The notes under the pieces are model-generated. The model saw only the letters and a program-made list of their open reading frames with translations, was not told the origin of the DNA and did not search any database. This document shows positions 35,355-44,780 of a stretch of DNA of 44,965 bases, one piece after another (within the stretch, counting starts at the first letter, position 1; the number at the start of each line of letters is the position of its first letter). Source of the DNA: Gammaproteobacteria bacterium. Its GTDB lineage: Bacteria > Pseudomonadota > Gammaproteobacteria > SZUA-229. The stretch lies in the NCBI GenBank assembly GCA_029882395.1, contig JAOUKT010000019.1:1-44965 (forward strand), read 5' to 3'. The position numbers and the translations under genes were made by a program.

Positions 35355-37064
35355 ATGCGCATATCAAACTTTCCACTTTCTACCCTCAAAGAAACCCCGG
35401 CTGATGCTGAAATCATTTCTCACCAGCTCATGCTCAGAGCAGGCCTGATTCGTCGTCTGGCATCCGGCCTCTATACCTGGTTACCACTGGGTTTAAAAGT
35501 CTTAAGAAAAGTTGAAAACATTGTGCGCGAAGAGATGGATCGCAGCCACGGCCTTGAAGTCCTGATGCCTGCCGTACAGCCAGCTGAACTCTGGCAGGAA
35601 TCGGCACGCTGGGAGCAATATGGCGCTGAATTACTGCGCATGAATGACCGCCACGGCAGAGAATTTTGTTTTGGGCCTACGCATGAAGAAATCATCACTG
35701 ACCTGGCTCGCCGTGAGTTAAGCAGCTACAAACAGCTGCCCATTACCTATTATCAGATCCAGACTAAATTCCGTGACGAGCGGCGCCCCCGTTTTGGTGT
35801 GATGCGCGCCCGTGAGTTTTTAATGAAAGACGCCTATTCTTTTCATGCCGAACAAAGCTGCCTGGATCAGACTTATGACCACATGTATGAAACCTACCAG
35901 CGAATTTTTCAACGCCTGGGTCTAAACTTTCGCCCCGTACAGGCTGACTCAGGCTCTATCGGCGGCAGTAGCTCGCATGAATTTCATGTGCTGGCCGATT
36001 CCGGTGAAGATGCCATTGCCGTATCCGATCAAAGCGATTATGCCGCCAATATAGAAAAAGCCGAAGCAATAGCACCCGCTACGCCGCGAGCGGCCGCCAG
36101 CGCCGCTATGCAAACGGTCGACACGCCGGCACAAAAAAGCATTGCTGAGATCAGCCGCTTTTTAAATATCGATGCCTCACAATGCATCAAGACATTGCTG
36201 GTCAACGGCGCAGAGGAGAATCAGGTTGTTGCTCTGGTTTTGCGGGGTGATCATGACATCAATGAAATCAAGGCAGAACATCTAAGCCAGGTGGCCACAC
36301 CGTTTACCTTAGTCAGTGAAGAAGTGGCTGAAAAGATTGCCGGCTGTAAACCCGGCTCAATTGGCCCTGTCGGTTTGGATATCACTATCATTGTTGACCA
36401 TGCTGCCGCCGCCGTCAGCGATTTTGTCTGTGGCGCTAATAACGATGACCAGCACCTGACCGGCGTTAACTGGGGACGTGATCTGGCAGAGCCGGAAACC
36501 GCCGACATTCGCAATGTTGTCACAGGAGATGCAAGCCCGGATGGTAAGGGCACCCTGTCTATCGTGCGCGGCATAGAAGTAGGCCATATCTTTAAGCTCG
36601 GACAAAAATACAGCGCGGCATTAAACGCCACGGTACTAGATCAGAACGGCAAACAACAGATTATGACCATGGGTTGTTATGGCATTGGTGTTTCCCGTGT
36701 TGTGGCATCTGCGATTGAGCAAAACAATGATGAAAATGGCATCATCTGGCCACCCTCATTAGCACCTTTTGATATTGCCATCGCACCGATAAATTTACAA
36801 AAATCAGAAGCGCTGCAACAGACATGTGAAAAACTCTATGCCGAACTGACAGCGGCCGGTTTTGATGTGCTTTATTATGACAGCAAAGCACGCTTAGGCG
36901 GCATGCTGGCAGACCTTGAATTAATTGGTATCCCACATCGGCTGGTTGTCGGAGACCGCGGACTTGAGTCCGGCATGATTGAGTACAAAGGCCGTCGTGA
37001 TGACGACAAGCAGGAAATCGCACTGGATACTGTTCTTGATTTCATCAAGCAACAACAAAAATAA
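35355..37064 (+). CDS. proS: prolyl-tRNA synthetase (bacterial type)
   Basis: 569 residues, the length of bacterial ProS with an editing insertion. It starts [46 protein letters not shown], as in E. coli. The class II motifs are present: motif 2 around [25 protein letters not shown], and motif 3 [14 protein letters not shown]. The INS editing domain (about 225-400) clears Ala-tRNA(Pro). The C-terminal anticodon-binding domain has [20 protein letters not shown]. It attaches proline to tRNA(Pro) in the cytosol. Its 3' end overlaps the start of the next gene. Confidence 0.97.
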   Translation: MRISNFPLSTLKETPADAEIISHQLMLRAGLIRRLASGLYTWLPLGLKVLRKVENIVREEMDRSHGLEVLMPAVQPAELWQESARWEQYGAELLRMNDRHGREFCFGPTHEEIITDLARRELSSYKQLPITYYQIQTKFRDERRPRFGVMRAREFLMKDAYSFHAEQSCLDQTYDHMYETYQRIFQRLGLNFRPVQADSGSIGGSSSHEFHVLADSGEDAIAVSDQSDYAANIEKAEAIAPATPRAAASAAMQTVDTPAQKSIAEISRFLNIDASQCIKTLLVNGAEENQVVALVLRGDHDINEIKAEHLSQVATPFTLVSEEVAEKIAGCKPGSIGPVGLDITIIVDHAAAAVSDFVCGANNDDQHLTGVNWGRDLAEPETADIRNVVTGDASPDGKGTLSIVRGIEVGHIFKLGQKYSAALNATVLDQNGKQQIMTMGCYGIGVSRVVASAIEQNNDENGIIWPPSLAPFDIAIAPINLQKSEALQQTCEKLYAELTAAGFDVLYYDSKARLGGMLADLELIGIPHRLVVGDRGLESGMIEYKGRRDDDKQEIALDTVLDFIKQQQK

Positions 37065-37629
37065 CGCACTAAATGTCGCTGTACTGGCACTGTCGTGTTT
37101 ATTATTTATTAGTAACGCAGCAGCCTCAGACAATGACCAGTCTCAATTGCGTTTGTTATTACAACAAGCCATAGAGAGCTCTGACAGCTTTAAAGACCGT
37201 TTTGATGCCGAGGTCTGGCTGGTTGATATGTCAGAACGTTTGAAAAAATATTTACCCTCAGAAAAGCAACGTATCGAACTACTGAAAACTGTTCACCATG
37301 AGGCCAGACGCTCTGAGCTACACCCGGAACTGGTACTCGCAGTGATTCACATCGAAAGCGGATTTGATCGCTTTGCAATATCACATGCCGGCGCCCAGGG
37401 TTTAATGCAGGTCATGCCATTCTGGCTCAAAGAAATCGGCCACCCCGACGACAACCTCATCGACTTAAAAACCAATTTAAGAATGGGCTGCACCATTCTT
37501 AAATATTATCTGGAAAAGGAAAAAGGCGACCTGGTAAAAGCGCTCGCCCGTTACAATGGCAGCAGCGGTCGCAGGGTCTATTCAGATAAAGTCTTAAACA
37601 TTTTAAGAACACGCTGGTATAAAAGATAA
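37000..37629 (+). CDS. lytic transglycosylase (SLT family)
   Basis: About 209 residues from the ATG at 37000, overlapping proS by 65 bases. The start is uncertain: AAGG precedes this ATG, but nearer non-ATG codons are possible and the hydrophobic signal (about 30-45, ending AAAS) would then be closer to the N-terminus. The catalytic domain (about 95-205) has the SLT signature [26 protein letters not shown] with the catalytic Glu, and the downstream [15 protein letters not shown] and [10 protein letters not shown]. It cleaves the MurNAc-GlcNAc bond of peptidoglycan in the periplasm with 1,6-anhydro product. The family is like MltC/Slt C-terminal domains. Confidence 0.85.
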   Translation: MTTSRKSHWILFLISSSNNKNNALNVAVLALSCLLFISNAAASDNDQSQLRLLLQQAIESSDSFKDRFDAEVWLVDMSERLKKYLPSEKQRIELLKTVHHEARRSELHPELVLAVIHIESGFDRFAISHAGAQGLMQVMPFWLKEIGHPDDNLIDLKTNLRMGCTILKYYLEKEKGDLVKALARYNGSSGRRVYSDKVLNILRTRWYKR

Positions 37630-37640
37630 AAGCAGCGATC

Positions 37641-37680
37641 AGCCGGGCTCTGCACCAGCAGTAAACCCGGCTTTAATAAA
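37641..37680 (+). terminator. hairpin after the lytic transglycosylase gene
   Basis: AGCCGGG (37641-37647) and CCCGGCT (37666-37672) form a 7-bp stem with an 18-base loop, followed by TTAATAAA. The U-tract is weak. It lies between two convergent genes. Confidence 0.45.
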
Positions 37681-37704
37681 TGATGCGCTCATTTAAACGA
37701 CGGA

Positions 37705-38190
37705 CTAAAATGAAAACTGCGCTGATAAAAGCAGCTGGGAAGAGCTGCTGCTCAAGCCACCGACATCTGGAGTAGACGTACCGCGCAATTCAACCTCCAG
37801 CGAAGAGCTTCCAAATTTTGCTTTTTCTTTAAAGGCACTGTAACTCACACCAAGATCCGCATACTGACCAACTGTGGTGATAGATCCCATGCCAATCGCA
37901 AACGCAAGGTCTCTTGCAATCTCATACCGAAAGGCCATTCCCGTTTTAGAAACCACCACGCCCGCGCCTGTTAAACCAGTAATTGTTTCATTAACAACCT
38001 CCGGCCTTATCTTTCCTACTTCTGGCAATAACAAGGTATAACCACTGGCAATTGGAGAAGATGCCCCCGCACCGGCCGAATCCGGCGCACCCAGATAGGG
38101 AATGGTTGAATATTTGAAACCGATCAGTGCCGCCGCATGTGACGCCGAGACCAGACTAAAAAGGAAAAATACGGCTATTATTTTATTCAT
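37705..38190 (-). CDS. small secreted or outer-membrane protein of unknown function
   Basis: 161 residues from the ATG at 38190, chosen because GGAT lies just upstream and the protein then opens with a signal peptide (cleavage near SHAAA). The mature part is mainly Ser/Gly/Ala with alternating beta-like segments and the C-terminal residue is Phe (LLLSAQFSF), which suggests a small outer-membrane barrel. No cysteines are seen. It may be a small OM barrel of eight strands, but I recognise no family. A 286-base region upstream, with no gene, separates it from the PAS kinase gene on the same strand. Confidence 0.6.
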   Translation of the reverse strand: MNKIIAVFFLFSLVSASHAAALIGFKYSTIPYLGAPDSAGAGASSPIASGYTLLLPEVGKIRPEVVNETITGLTGAGVVVSKTGMAFRYEIARDLAFAIGMGSITTVGQYADLGVSYSAFKEKAKFGSSSLEVELRGTSTPDVGGLSSSSSQLLLSAQFSF

Positions 38191-38476
38191 AAGCGATCCT
38201 TGCTGTTGATACAGCCAGATTAAATTCATCAAAACAATATATTCACCTCTGTGCTTTTTTTTATACATACCCGATAGATAGACAGGCGAAATAAAAAGAC
38301 CAAAGGCATGCTATGAAAGGCATTTTCAAAATCAAAACAAACTTGCAAACAGATTAGATTGCTAGCCTGCAAAAAAACCTGCACGGATTTTTGCTTGCAT
38401 AAGCTGGTCATGGTGACGCTTAGTACATATGTATTTATTTGATCAGTGTTCAACCAGAAAAGCACAGCAGATCATT

Positions 38477-40252
38477 TTACTGGTAAAAGAAATCAATCCA
38501 GAACTCAGAGCCCTTGCCTTCAGTGCTTTCAAAGCCTATCACCCCGCCCATCAACTCAACCAGTCTTTTTGTTAAATTAAGACCGATACCTGTGCCGTCT
38601 ATTTCGCTGCCTTCATGACCAAGGCGATTAAATGCGGTGAAAACATTCGACTGCTGCGCCAGCTTAATGCCGTAACCTGTATCTGATATTTTAAAGCGTA
38701 TAAGCGCATTCTCTCGCAATTCGTACGACAGTTTGACCACGCCTTCTTTTTCATTATATTTTATTGCATTGCTTAAAAGATTAATCAGTATTTGTTTAAA
38801 GCGGGTTTTGTCTATTTTAATTTTAGGCAGCAGCACATCGACAATTTCGTTATCTAACCGTATAGCTTTCATTTCAGCCATAGTGGCAACACTCTTAACA
38901 CACTCGTGTATCAGACTCACCGGATCCATCACATCAAACGACAGAGCAATATTATCTGATTCTACTTTTGACAGGTCGAGAATATCGTCAACCAGTTTTA
39001 ACAGATGCTTGCCGCCGTGATGAATATCCTTAACCGCCATATTCTGGTCCGGGGTTAGTGAATAAGCATCAAACTCAAGTAACTGTGAAAAGCCGATAAT
39101 AGCATTGAGCGGTGTTCGTAATTCATGACTCATTGACATCATAAATTTCGACTTCGCTTCATTTGCCGCATTCGCATCCTCTAGCGACTTCAACAGCATC
39201 AGCTCATTTTTTTTCCTTTCTGATATATCGCGCGCAATAAATACAAAGCGGTACGCTTCATCCTGAGGATCCAGATACTGAAGAATGAGTTGTACGGGAA
39301 TAAAACCACCGTTTTTATCGACAAACCGGCTTTCAAATCGAATCGCTTTTTCTGTATCTTCACTTTCTAAACTTAACAAGCGGTTAAAACTTGCTACATT
39401 CAGGTCCGGGCAAATATCAAGAGGCGTCATTTCAAGTAATTCTTCAGCTGAATACCCGAGTAACTTAACAGCGCCTGTGTTCGCATAAAAAAACTGATAG
39501 CTACCCGGGTAACACATAAGAATAGTATCAGGTGAAAGATCCAGCGTTGTTTTCACGCTCAGTAACTCGTTCAGCGATGCTGACAAGTGTTCCTGCATCT
39601 CATTTAATGCGTTTGCAATCAGAGATATTTCATCATCAGTCTTGTGACCACGTATTTTATCGACATCGATCCGGCTGGTGAGGTTTTGAATATCGTGATG
39701 GCGGGCAAACTCAAAGATCTGGCCAAGCCTGCGAAAGACCAGTCTGTCAAACAAAAAATACATAAACAACGCAACGAAAAACGTCTTAATCGCATTTGAA
39801 CCCAGCAAAACCCAGAGCCTGTTAACAAGGTGTCCATATATCGCCGCCAGATTAGCTTCGACCACCGTCTCACCTATTGCCAACAGTTTATTATCATATT
39901 CATAGTGCAATAAAAAAGAGCTTTTTATAATATCCTGCGTCATTTTTTTACCACTGGACGCGTACACATCGGAGCCAATACGTACCTCGACATAGTTTAT
40001 ATCCGGCCATGCATTGACGCCACTTAGTATCGCACTTAACTGTTTTTTGTCATCAAGCCAGACCGCATTGGTGATGCCCTCACGATACCCTGTTTTCACA
40101 TTATCAATGTTGTTATTAAGTGTATTCACGTCCTCTGTATATTCAAAATAGAGTTGGCCTGCCGTTGTAAACACTGTTATTAACGAACTAAACAAGATTA
40201 TATACAGAATCAATCTGCTGGATGTTCTGCTTCGTTTTGCGCTGTTTCGCAT
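38477..40252 (-). CDS. PAS-domain membrane sensor histidine kinase
   Basis: 591 residues. A first helix (about 14-34), a roughly 105-residue periplasmic region, a second helix (about 145-167) and a HAMP-like region (about 170-225) are followed by a PAS domain (about 235-345: CYPGSYQFFYANTGAVKLLGYSAEELL). HisKA comes next with MSHELRTPLNAIIGFSQLL, then the HATPase domain with NLLSNAIKYN and GTGIGLNLTKRLV. It has no receiver, so a separate response regulator is needed; none is adjacent. The solute-binding protein gene just upstream (22 bases) on the same strand implies that it presents the signal. Confidence 0.92.
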   Translation of the reverse strand: MRNSAKRSRTSSRLILYIILFSSLITVFTTAGQLYFEYTEDVNTLNNNIDNVKTGYREGITNAVWLDDKKQLSAILSGVNAWPDINYVEVRIGSDVYASSGKKMTQDIIKSSFLLHYEYDNKLLAIGETVVEANLAAIYGHLVNRLWVLLGSNAIKTFFVALFMYFLFDRLVFRRLGQIFEFARHHDIQNLTSRIDVDKIRGHKTDDEISLIANALNEMQEHLSASLNELLSVKTTLDLSPDTILMCYPGSYQFFYANTGAVKLLGYSAEELLEMTPLDICPDLNVASFNRLLSLESEDTEKAIRFESRFVDKNGGFIPVQLILQYLDPQDEAYRFVFIARDISERKKNELMLLKSLEDANAANEAKSKFMMSMSHELRTPLNAIIGFSQLLEFDAYSLTPDQNMAVKDIHHGGKHLLKLVDDILDLSKVESDNIALSFDVMDPVSLIHECVKSVATMAEMKAIRLDNEIVDVLLPKIKIDKTRFKQILINLLSNAIKYNEKEGVVKLSYELRENALIRFKISDTGYGIKLAQQSNVFTAFNRLGHEGSEIDGTGIGLNLTKRLVELMGGVIGFESTEGKGSEFWIDFFYQ

Positions 40253-40274
40253 TACATTAAATCCCGGCGTTACG

Positions 40275-41024
40275 CTACTTCAAAAATCTGGTCAAAGTCT
40301 GGTCCTTGATACGCTGATATGTGCCGTCCTTTTTCATGTCTTCAAGTGCCTTTGCCAGTTGCGGAATTAATGCCGCGTGTTTTTTATTCATATATAGAAA
40401 CATTTCTTTTTCTGCGATAGGAGAGCCGATTAAATGCGCTTTCGCATTTAAATGCTTATTCCACCAGCTGCCCCGATAATACTCAAACAGTATGAGATCA
40501 CTTCGCCCGTTCATCAACAGCTTGAACAACTGTTCAGGGCCTGTAACCATTGTGATTTTTTTTGCATTGACCACATTCTTTTCGTATATACGCCAGCCTC
40601 GTATCATACCAACCGAATACGGTTTGAAACTATCCCAGTCAGTAACATCAATTTTTTTGTCAAGGCTATAAGCAACAAACTTAAAACTGACAATTGATCC
40701 CGGTACCCTGATCAGGTTTTTGTATTTTTTTTCAAAACCTTTTGTCCGCGCGATGACTCCCGCATCGATACCCTGATTGGCATTAATAACAGAGCGACTG
40801 GAAGGCAGGCGTATAACCTTTGCGTCTATTTCCAGCCGCGAAAACAGCTCTTTTACGATCTCTCCATAAAACCCGCCGCCTTCTTTAGTTATAAAGGGCT
40901 CTGCCGTACCGGAGTTTAACGTCAATTGTGTAGCGGCTTGTGCACTGGCAATTGACAAGATGATGCCGGTCAGACTGTAAAATATTAAAAACCGGAAGTT
41001 ACGACTGACAATAGACTGTTTCAC
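40275..41024 (-). CDS. periplasmic solute-binding protein (amino acid/SBP_bac_3-like)
   Basis: 249 residues. A signal peptide (RFLIFYSLTGIILSIASAQAA, cleavage near residue 30) is followed by a family 3 extracellular solute-binding fold: PFITKEGGGFYGEIVKELFSRL near the start, the inter-lobe KPYSVGMIRGW hinge, and a C-terminal ALEDMKKDGTYQRIKDQTLTRFL. No ABC transporter genes are nearby. It is 22 bases upstream of the PAS histidine kinase, which suggests a role as ligand presenter for sensing rather than transport. The ligand is unknown. Confidence 0.87.
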   Translation of the reverse strand: MKQSIVSRNFRFLIFYSLTGIILSIASAQAATQLTLNSGTAEPFITKEGGGFYGEIVKELFSRLEIDAKVIRLPSSRSVINANQGIDAGVIARTKGFEKKYKNLIRVPGSIVSFKFVAYSLDKKIDVTDWDSFKPYSVGMIRGWRIYEKNVVNAKKITMVTGPEQLFKLLMNGRSDLILFEYYRGSWWNKHLNAKAHLIGSPIAEKEMFLYMNKKHAALIPQLAKALEDMKKDGTYQRIKDQTLTRFLK

Positions 41025-41384
41025 GGCTATCTCCCTACTCTGATTAAGTTAATTGTTTCAATTGTGTTAACGTTTTTGATGCCAACAAGAGCAACCTAAA
41101 GTATAGACGAAGAGCTTTAAATGTATAGCGCATCTAAGCCACAATCACGCCACTTCAGCATGAGGCTGGGATGTTATGAATTGATATGGAAATATCGTTG
41201 CGTTTTATTGATATGACTTAACGCTTCAGACCGGCGCAGTCTAATCCATCATCATACTGCCGGTAAGCTGATGTAACCTGAGCGGCTTTCACAAAACAGT
41301 TAACACTGCGTTCTGCCACAGCCTGTAAAGATACTTTTTTACAGGCCGTGGGTGAAAAACGATTAATGTGTAAACAATCAATAA
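41025..41384. other. intergenic region, 360 bases
   Basis: It lies between the propeller-cytochrome gene stop and the solute-binding protein start, both minus strand, so it should hold the latter's promoter. On the minus strand a 13-bp hairpin, with one G-U pair, is formed by CACGGCCTGTAAA and TTTACAGGCTGTG (about 41318-41353). No U-tract follows. An open minus-strand frame ends at 41218 (see separate entry). No other gene is evident. Confidence 0.55.
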
Positions 41385-41394
41385 TTACAGCTGG
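41218..41394 (-). other. possible small open frame or gene remnant
   Basis: A minus-strand frame ending at TAA (41218-41220) is open back past the stop of the cytochrome gene. It would read, near its end, as VNCFVKAAQVTSAYRQYDDGLDCAGLKR, a composition that looks protein-like and contains three cysteines in its last 50 residues. I find no good start codon with a ribosome-binding site. It may be a remnant, or chance. Confidence 0.2.
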
Positions 41395-44201
41395 CCTGGA
41401 AAACTTGTTGCGTCATTCGGCTTTGTACCCGCTGCGACTTCATCCAGGTTGTAAACACCGTCTTCATCTCTGTCTAGCGCAATACGCTGCCCGGAACCCG
41501 GTGGCACGCAGGTAAAGGTTAGCTCTCCATCCAGCTTTTTGGCCAGCGCGCGTAACTGACTATCAGTAATACTGCTATCTGCCACCAGACTGCTTTGATA
41601 TTTTCCGGCCCCTCTGTATAAATAGCCTCTATTAATGCTTTGTCGCACTACCAAATCACAACGCTGCAACTCAGCCTGCTGCATTAGCAGGTCAATTCGA
41701 GCTGCTACAGAATCATAATTGGCTGCATTTACTGTCACTTGCTGGCCGACAACAGGAAACAAATTGCTATCAAACGCCAGCATTAATGACTCCATATTTT
41801 TCCGCTGGATATCACCAACCGACCTGTCAGGATCATAACCGCCGGCGTTACCCGGATCTTTAGGTCCGTTTTGCCCGGGCTCACGAAAAATAAAACCACG
41901 ACCGCTTTGCTGTAAGAACACCGTTCCCCGGCTGCCATCATGCTGCAGTCCAAAGCCTTTAATCTGATCGCCCATATGTTGATTTTCCTGACCCGGCACA
42001 TCAGGAATTAATTGCGGGATATTTGGAAAACCGAACATGCCAATTTTTTGATAAATATTTCGAAGATGGGGTACTTTCAAACCCTGTTTTGATAACCGTG
42101 TTAAAGAATAGAAACCGTCTGTACCAAAAAAGCCGGGCTTGGCTACACCGTATTCAGCATTCGCTTGACGGTCAAGCTGATGACATTCGGCACAACCGAA
42201 GTTTGTATCTGTCTTTGGTCCCATGAACCGCTCAAATGCTTCTTGCTGGCCAGCGGTTAAGCTATTATCGAGATTACGTACCGGATTGGGCGGATACATC
42301 AGTTGCAGGATAAACTGTGTGAAGGCATTCATGTCTTCATTACTCAGCGCCTCGTTTCTGCCAATCAGTCCAACAAATGCCGGGTTGAATTTCTTAAAAG
42401 CAGATTGCTCATCAAACTGACCGCTATCAGGCTGTGTATTATTATCAACACCGGCATTAGTGCGATCACCACGCCAATGCATCGGCCCGTGATTTGCCAT
42501 GCCGCGCAGACTTTGTGTCGTCATTGGTCCCTTCATCGGCGAAAATTCGTGTTTAATGTTCACGCCAAGTATTTCTGCCGTATTGCGAAACTTGCCTAAC
42601 ATCGGAAAACTGTCTTCATCAGGATCGCCTAAATCCCAGGCAAGCTGGTCCATATCGCCAAAGATATGGCAACTGGCACAAGATGAATCACCACGACTGG
42701 ATGTATGCGCCGCGTTATATAACAAAGGCCGGCCTTGCGTCACACTATCGGGCTCCGGGTTATACATGGCCAGGTGTCTGATTTCTTTTTTCGATGTTGT
42801 ATCGATCACCGAGATTGAATTGTCAAAGCGTGTTAACACATAAAGCCGTTTACGCGCCTCATCCAGCACCAGCCCGCTGGCACCGCCACCGCTAATATTA
42901 ATCTGATTGTGCAGTGACGGATAAAAACTGTCATCTTCAAGTTTTTTGGTATCATAAACAGCGACTTTAGCGGAGCCAAAAGCGGCCACATACAGCGTCT
43001 TACCATCTTCACTGATCGCCATACCCATAGGCGTTGACAGGCTTAGTTTATTTTCATCATTTGGAATTGCAGCACAGCATTGAGTATAGTCAATGTGTTT
43101 ATTTAAATGGCGGTGCTTAATCTCTGAGCCATTAATGACTGAAATTCTGTTTTTAACAAACGCTCCCCTGAGTGTCTGTCCGGCAAAATTGCCATGGCCC
43201 TCGAATCGTTTTTGGTTACTCGAATCCAGGTTTGTTACATATACTTTATTGTTCACCGGGTTGACAATCATATTAAAAAGCACAGAACCGACATGACTGA
43301 TCGAAGCGCCACTTTCCGATTTTATTGCCGGCGGGTTGCTCATTGCATTAATAACAAAAACATCTTTGTCCGGTAAAGAAAACTTCACGGCATCATCCCA
43401 CTGTCGCCCGCTCTCATCTAGCCAATGCTGGCCGTCAAACTTAACGATTAAACCCGACGCTGGCTGCTCTTCGTTTAGATAATTAGTCGTCGGTTCTGGT
43501 GCACCACCGTTGGCAGTTACTATGCTATGCCACACCGTTGTGGTTTGCGTACCGGTTTTGAAACCGGCTGCGTAAACGTGTTTTTTATCTGCAGAAACAG
43601 CAAGTGCTCTGGGGGTATCCGTAAACAGGCTTATAATGGTAAGCGGTTCGGCTTGCAGGCCATCACCGAGATTTTCCCGGTCAAAAACCCAGACATCTGC
43701 ACGACCTATGCCCGGTGTAGAAAATTGCGGATCATAAGGGGCGTTTTGTCCTCTGTGAGCCGTGGTAATAAATGCCCTGTTTGCATCTTTACCGGCAAAT
43801 ACTATATCTCTTGGCTCATCACCGACCAATAAAGTTTTTATAACCCTTTCTTTACCGGACTCGAGGCTAACAATACTGACACTATCGGATAAGTGATTGA
43901 CCACCCAGGCCTCGGACGGATTTGCTATTGCCACAGCAACCGGTTCCATACCCACAGGAATTGACAGATGATGCTGCAAACCCTGGTCAGTCACATTAAA
44001 TATTTCCAGGGTATTGTCCGGCGTGTTCACAGCATATAATTTATCCCGCTGAGGTGATAATGCCAGAGGCCGAACTTGCCCGGACTCAAATAAAGAATAT
44101 GATTTTTCAGAAGCGGACAGCTGAGGGACAAATGATAAAAACAACAGTGTAATCCATGAAAAATAACGAATGACAATCTGACAAAGATGAACAACTTTCA
44201 T
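41385..44201 (-). CDS. beta-propeller/di-haem cytochrome c peroxidase-like protein
   Basis: 938 residues. A signal peptide (about 10-30) exports it. Residues about 35-480 form YVTN-type beta-propeller repeats (RDKLYAVNTPDNTLEIFN, KTLYVAAFGSAKVAVYDT, KRLYVLTRFDNSISVIDT). A cytochrome c peroxidase/MauG-like part follows with two haem motifs: CASCH (about 507-511) and CAECH (about 668-672). The C-terminus has DRDEDGVYNLDE, a calcium-binding repeat. The protein would act in the periplasm; peroxidase or a metallo-cofactor oxidation role (MauG/MbnH-like) is possible but unproven. GGGGAG lies six bases before the ATG. It is the only gene of its unit. Confidence 0.85.
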   Translation of the reverse strand: MKVVHLCQIVIRYFSWITLLFLSFVPQLSASEKSYSLFESGQVRPLALSPQRDKLYAVNTPDNTLEIFNVTDQGLQHHLSIPVGMEPVAVAIANPSEAWVVNHLSDSVSIVSLESGKERVIKTLLVGDEPRDIVFAGKDANRAFITTAHRGQNAPYDPQFSTPGIGRADVWVFDRENLGDGLQAEPLTIISLFTDTPRALAVSADKKHVYAAGFKTGTQTTTVWHSIVTANGGAPEPTTNYLNEEQPASGLIVKFDGQHWLDESGRQWDDAVKFSLPDKDVFVINAMSNPPAIKSESGASISHVGSVLFNMIVNPVNNKVYVTNLDSSNQKRFEGHGNFAGQTLRGAFVKNRISVINGSEIKHRHLNKHIDYTQCCAAIPNDENKLSLSTPMGMAISEDGKTLYVAAFGSAKVAVYDTKKLEDDSFYPSLHNQINISGGGASGLVLDEARKRLYVLTRFDNSISVIDTTSKKEIRHLAMYNPEPDSVTQGRPLLYNAAHTSSRGDSSCASCHIFGDMDQLAWDLGDPDEDSFPMLGKFRNTAEILGVNIKHEFSPMKGPMTTQSLRGMANHGPMHWRGDRTNAGVDNNTQPDSGQFDEQSAFKKFNPAFVGLIGRNEALSNEDMNAFTQFILQLMYPPNPVRNLDNSLTAGQQEAFERFMGPKTDTNFGCAECHQLDRQANAEYGVAKPGFFGTDGFYSLTRLSKQGLKVPHLRNIYQKIGMFGFPNIPQLIPDVPGQENQHMGDQIKGFGLQHDGSRGTVFLQQSGRGFIFREPGQNGPKDPGNAGGYDPDRSVGDIQRKNMESLMLAFDSNLFPVVGQQVTVNAANYDSVAARIDLLMQQAELQRCDLVVRQSINRGYLYRGAGKYQSSLVADSSITDSQLRALAKKLDGELTFTCVPPGSGQRIALDRDEDGVYNLDEVAAGTKPNDATSFPGQL

Positions 44202-44780
44202 TATAACTCCCCTTGATTTTATATTTTTTTATCCACAAATATATAGTAGGCGAGTTGCTGAAAAGCAATATATATTTCAGTTGACGAGCTAAAACAGGTT
44301 TTGAAAAACTATCAAAACATTAGACCCTGTCACCCGAGCTATCGAAAGTCATTTATTATTTAACAAATGACAAGTTCATAAGATTTTGCTAACCAGTCAG
44401 TTGTGAATGAAAACATTATAAAAAATCATGCACTACTGGCACCAGCACATTATTTGTTATTGTATTGCTAGCAACAGCAGTTCGAACATTGGCGCGCGGA
44501 CAGACTGTCAAACAAGACATGGTCAGCATTTTGTGTAGAAGCCCTGTTTTAAGTTTTTTTAGACATCTGATAACGCTGATAAGGGACAGGATACGGACAC
44601 GACACTACTATTTAATGACATCAACAGCGATTTTGAAAAAAACTTTATTCGCTTATAATCAAACCACAAAGCGAAGAGGCATTAAAGCCATAACAAACAA
44701 CTTTTCGATTCTGCACGGCTTTTCAAAATACCCTTCTTGCCAGGCCGGCTATCTCTTTATTTAAAAAGGTTTGCCCTGGC
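44202..44780. other. intergenic region, 579 bases
   Basis: This region is AT-rich and holds the cytochrome gene promoter on the minus strand. A plus-strand frame at 44465-44764 starts without a ribosome-binding site and reads as an unlikely, basic protein, so I do not call it a gene. I see no repeat or RNA. Confidence 0.5.

Noticed and set aside
38229..38465. 78-codon minus-strand open frame upstream of the small secreted protein
   Set aside because: No ribosome-binding site and an unlikely Phe/Cys/Leu-rich composition; it overlaps the probable promoter region.
44465..44764. 99-codon plus-strand open frame
   Set aside because: Starts at a TTG without a ribosome-binding site and reads as a basic low-information protein with no recognisable domain.
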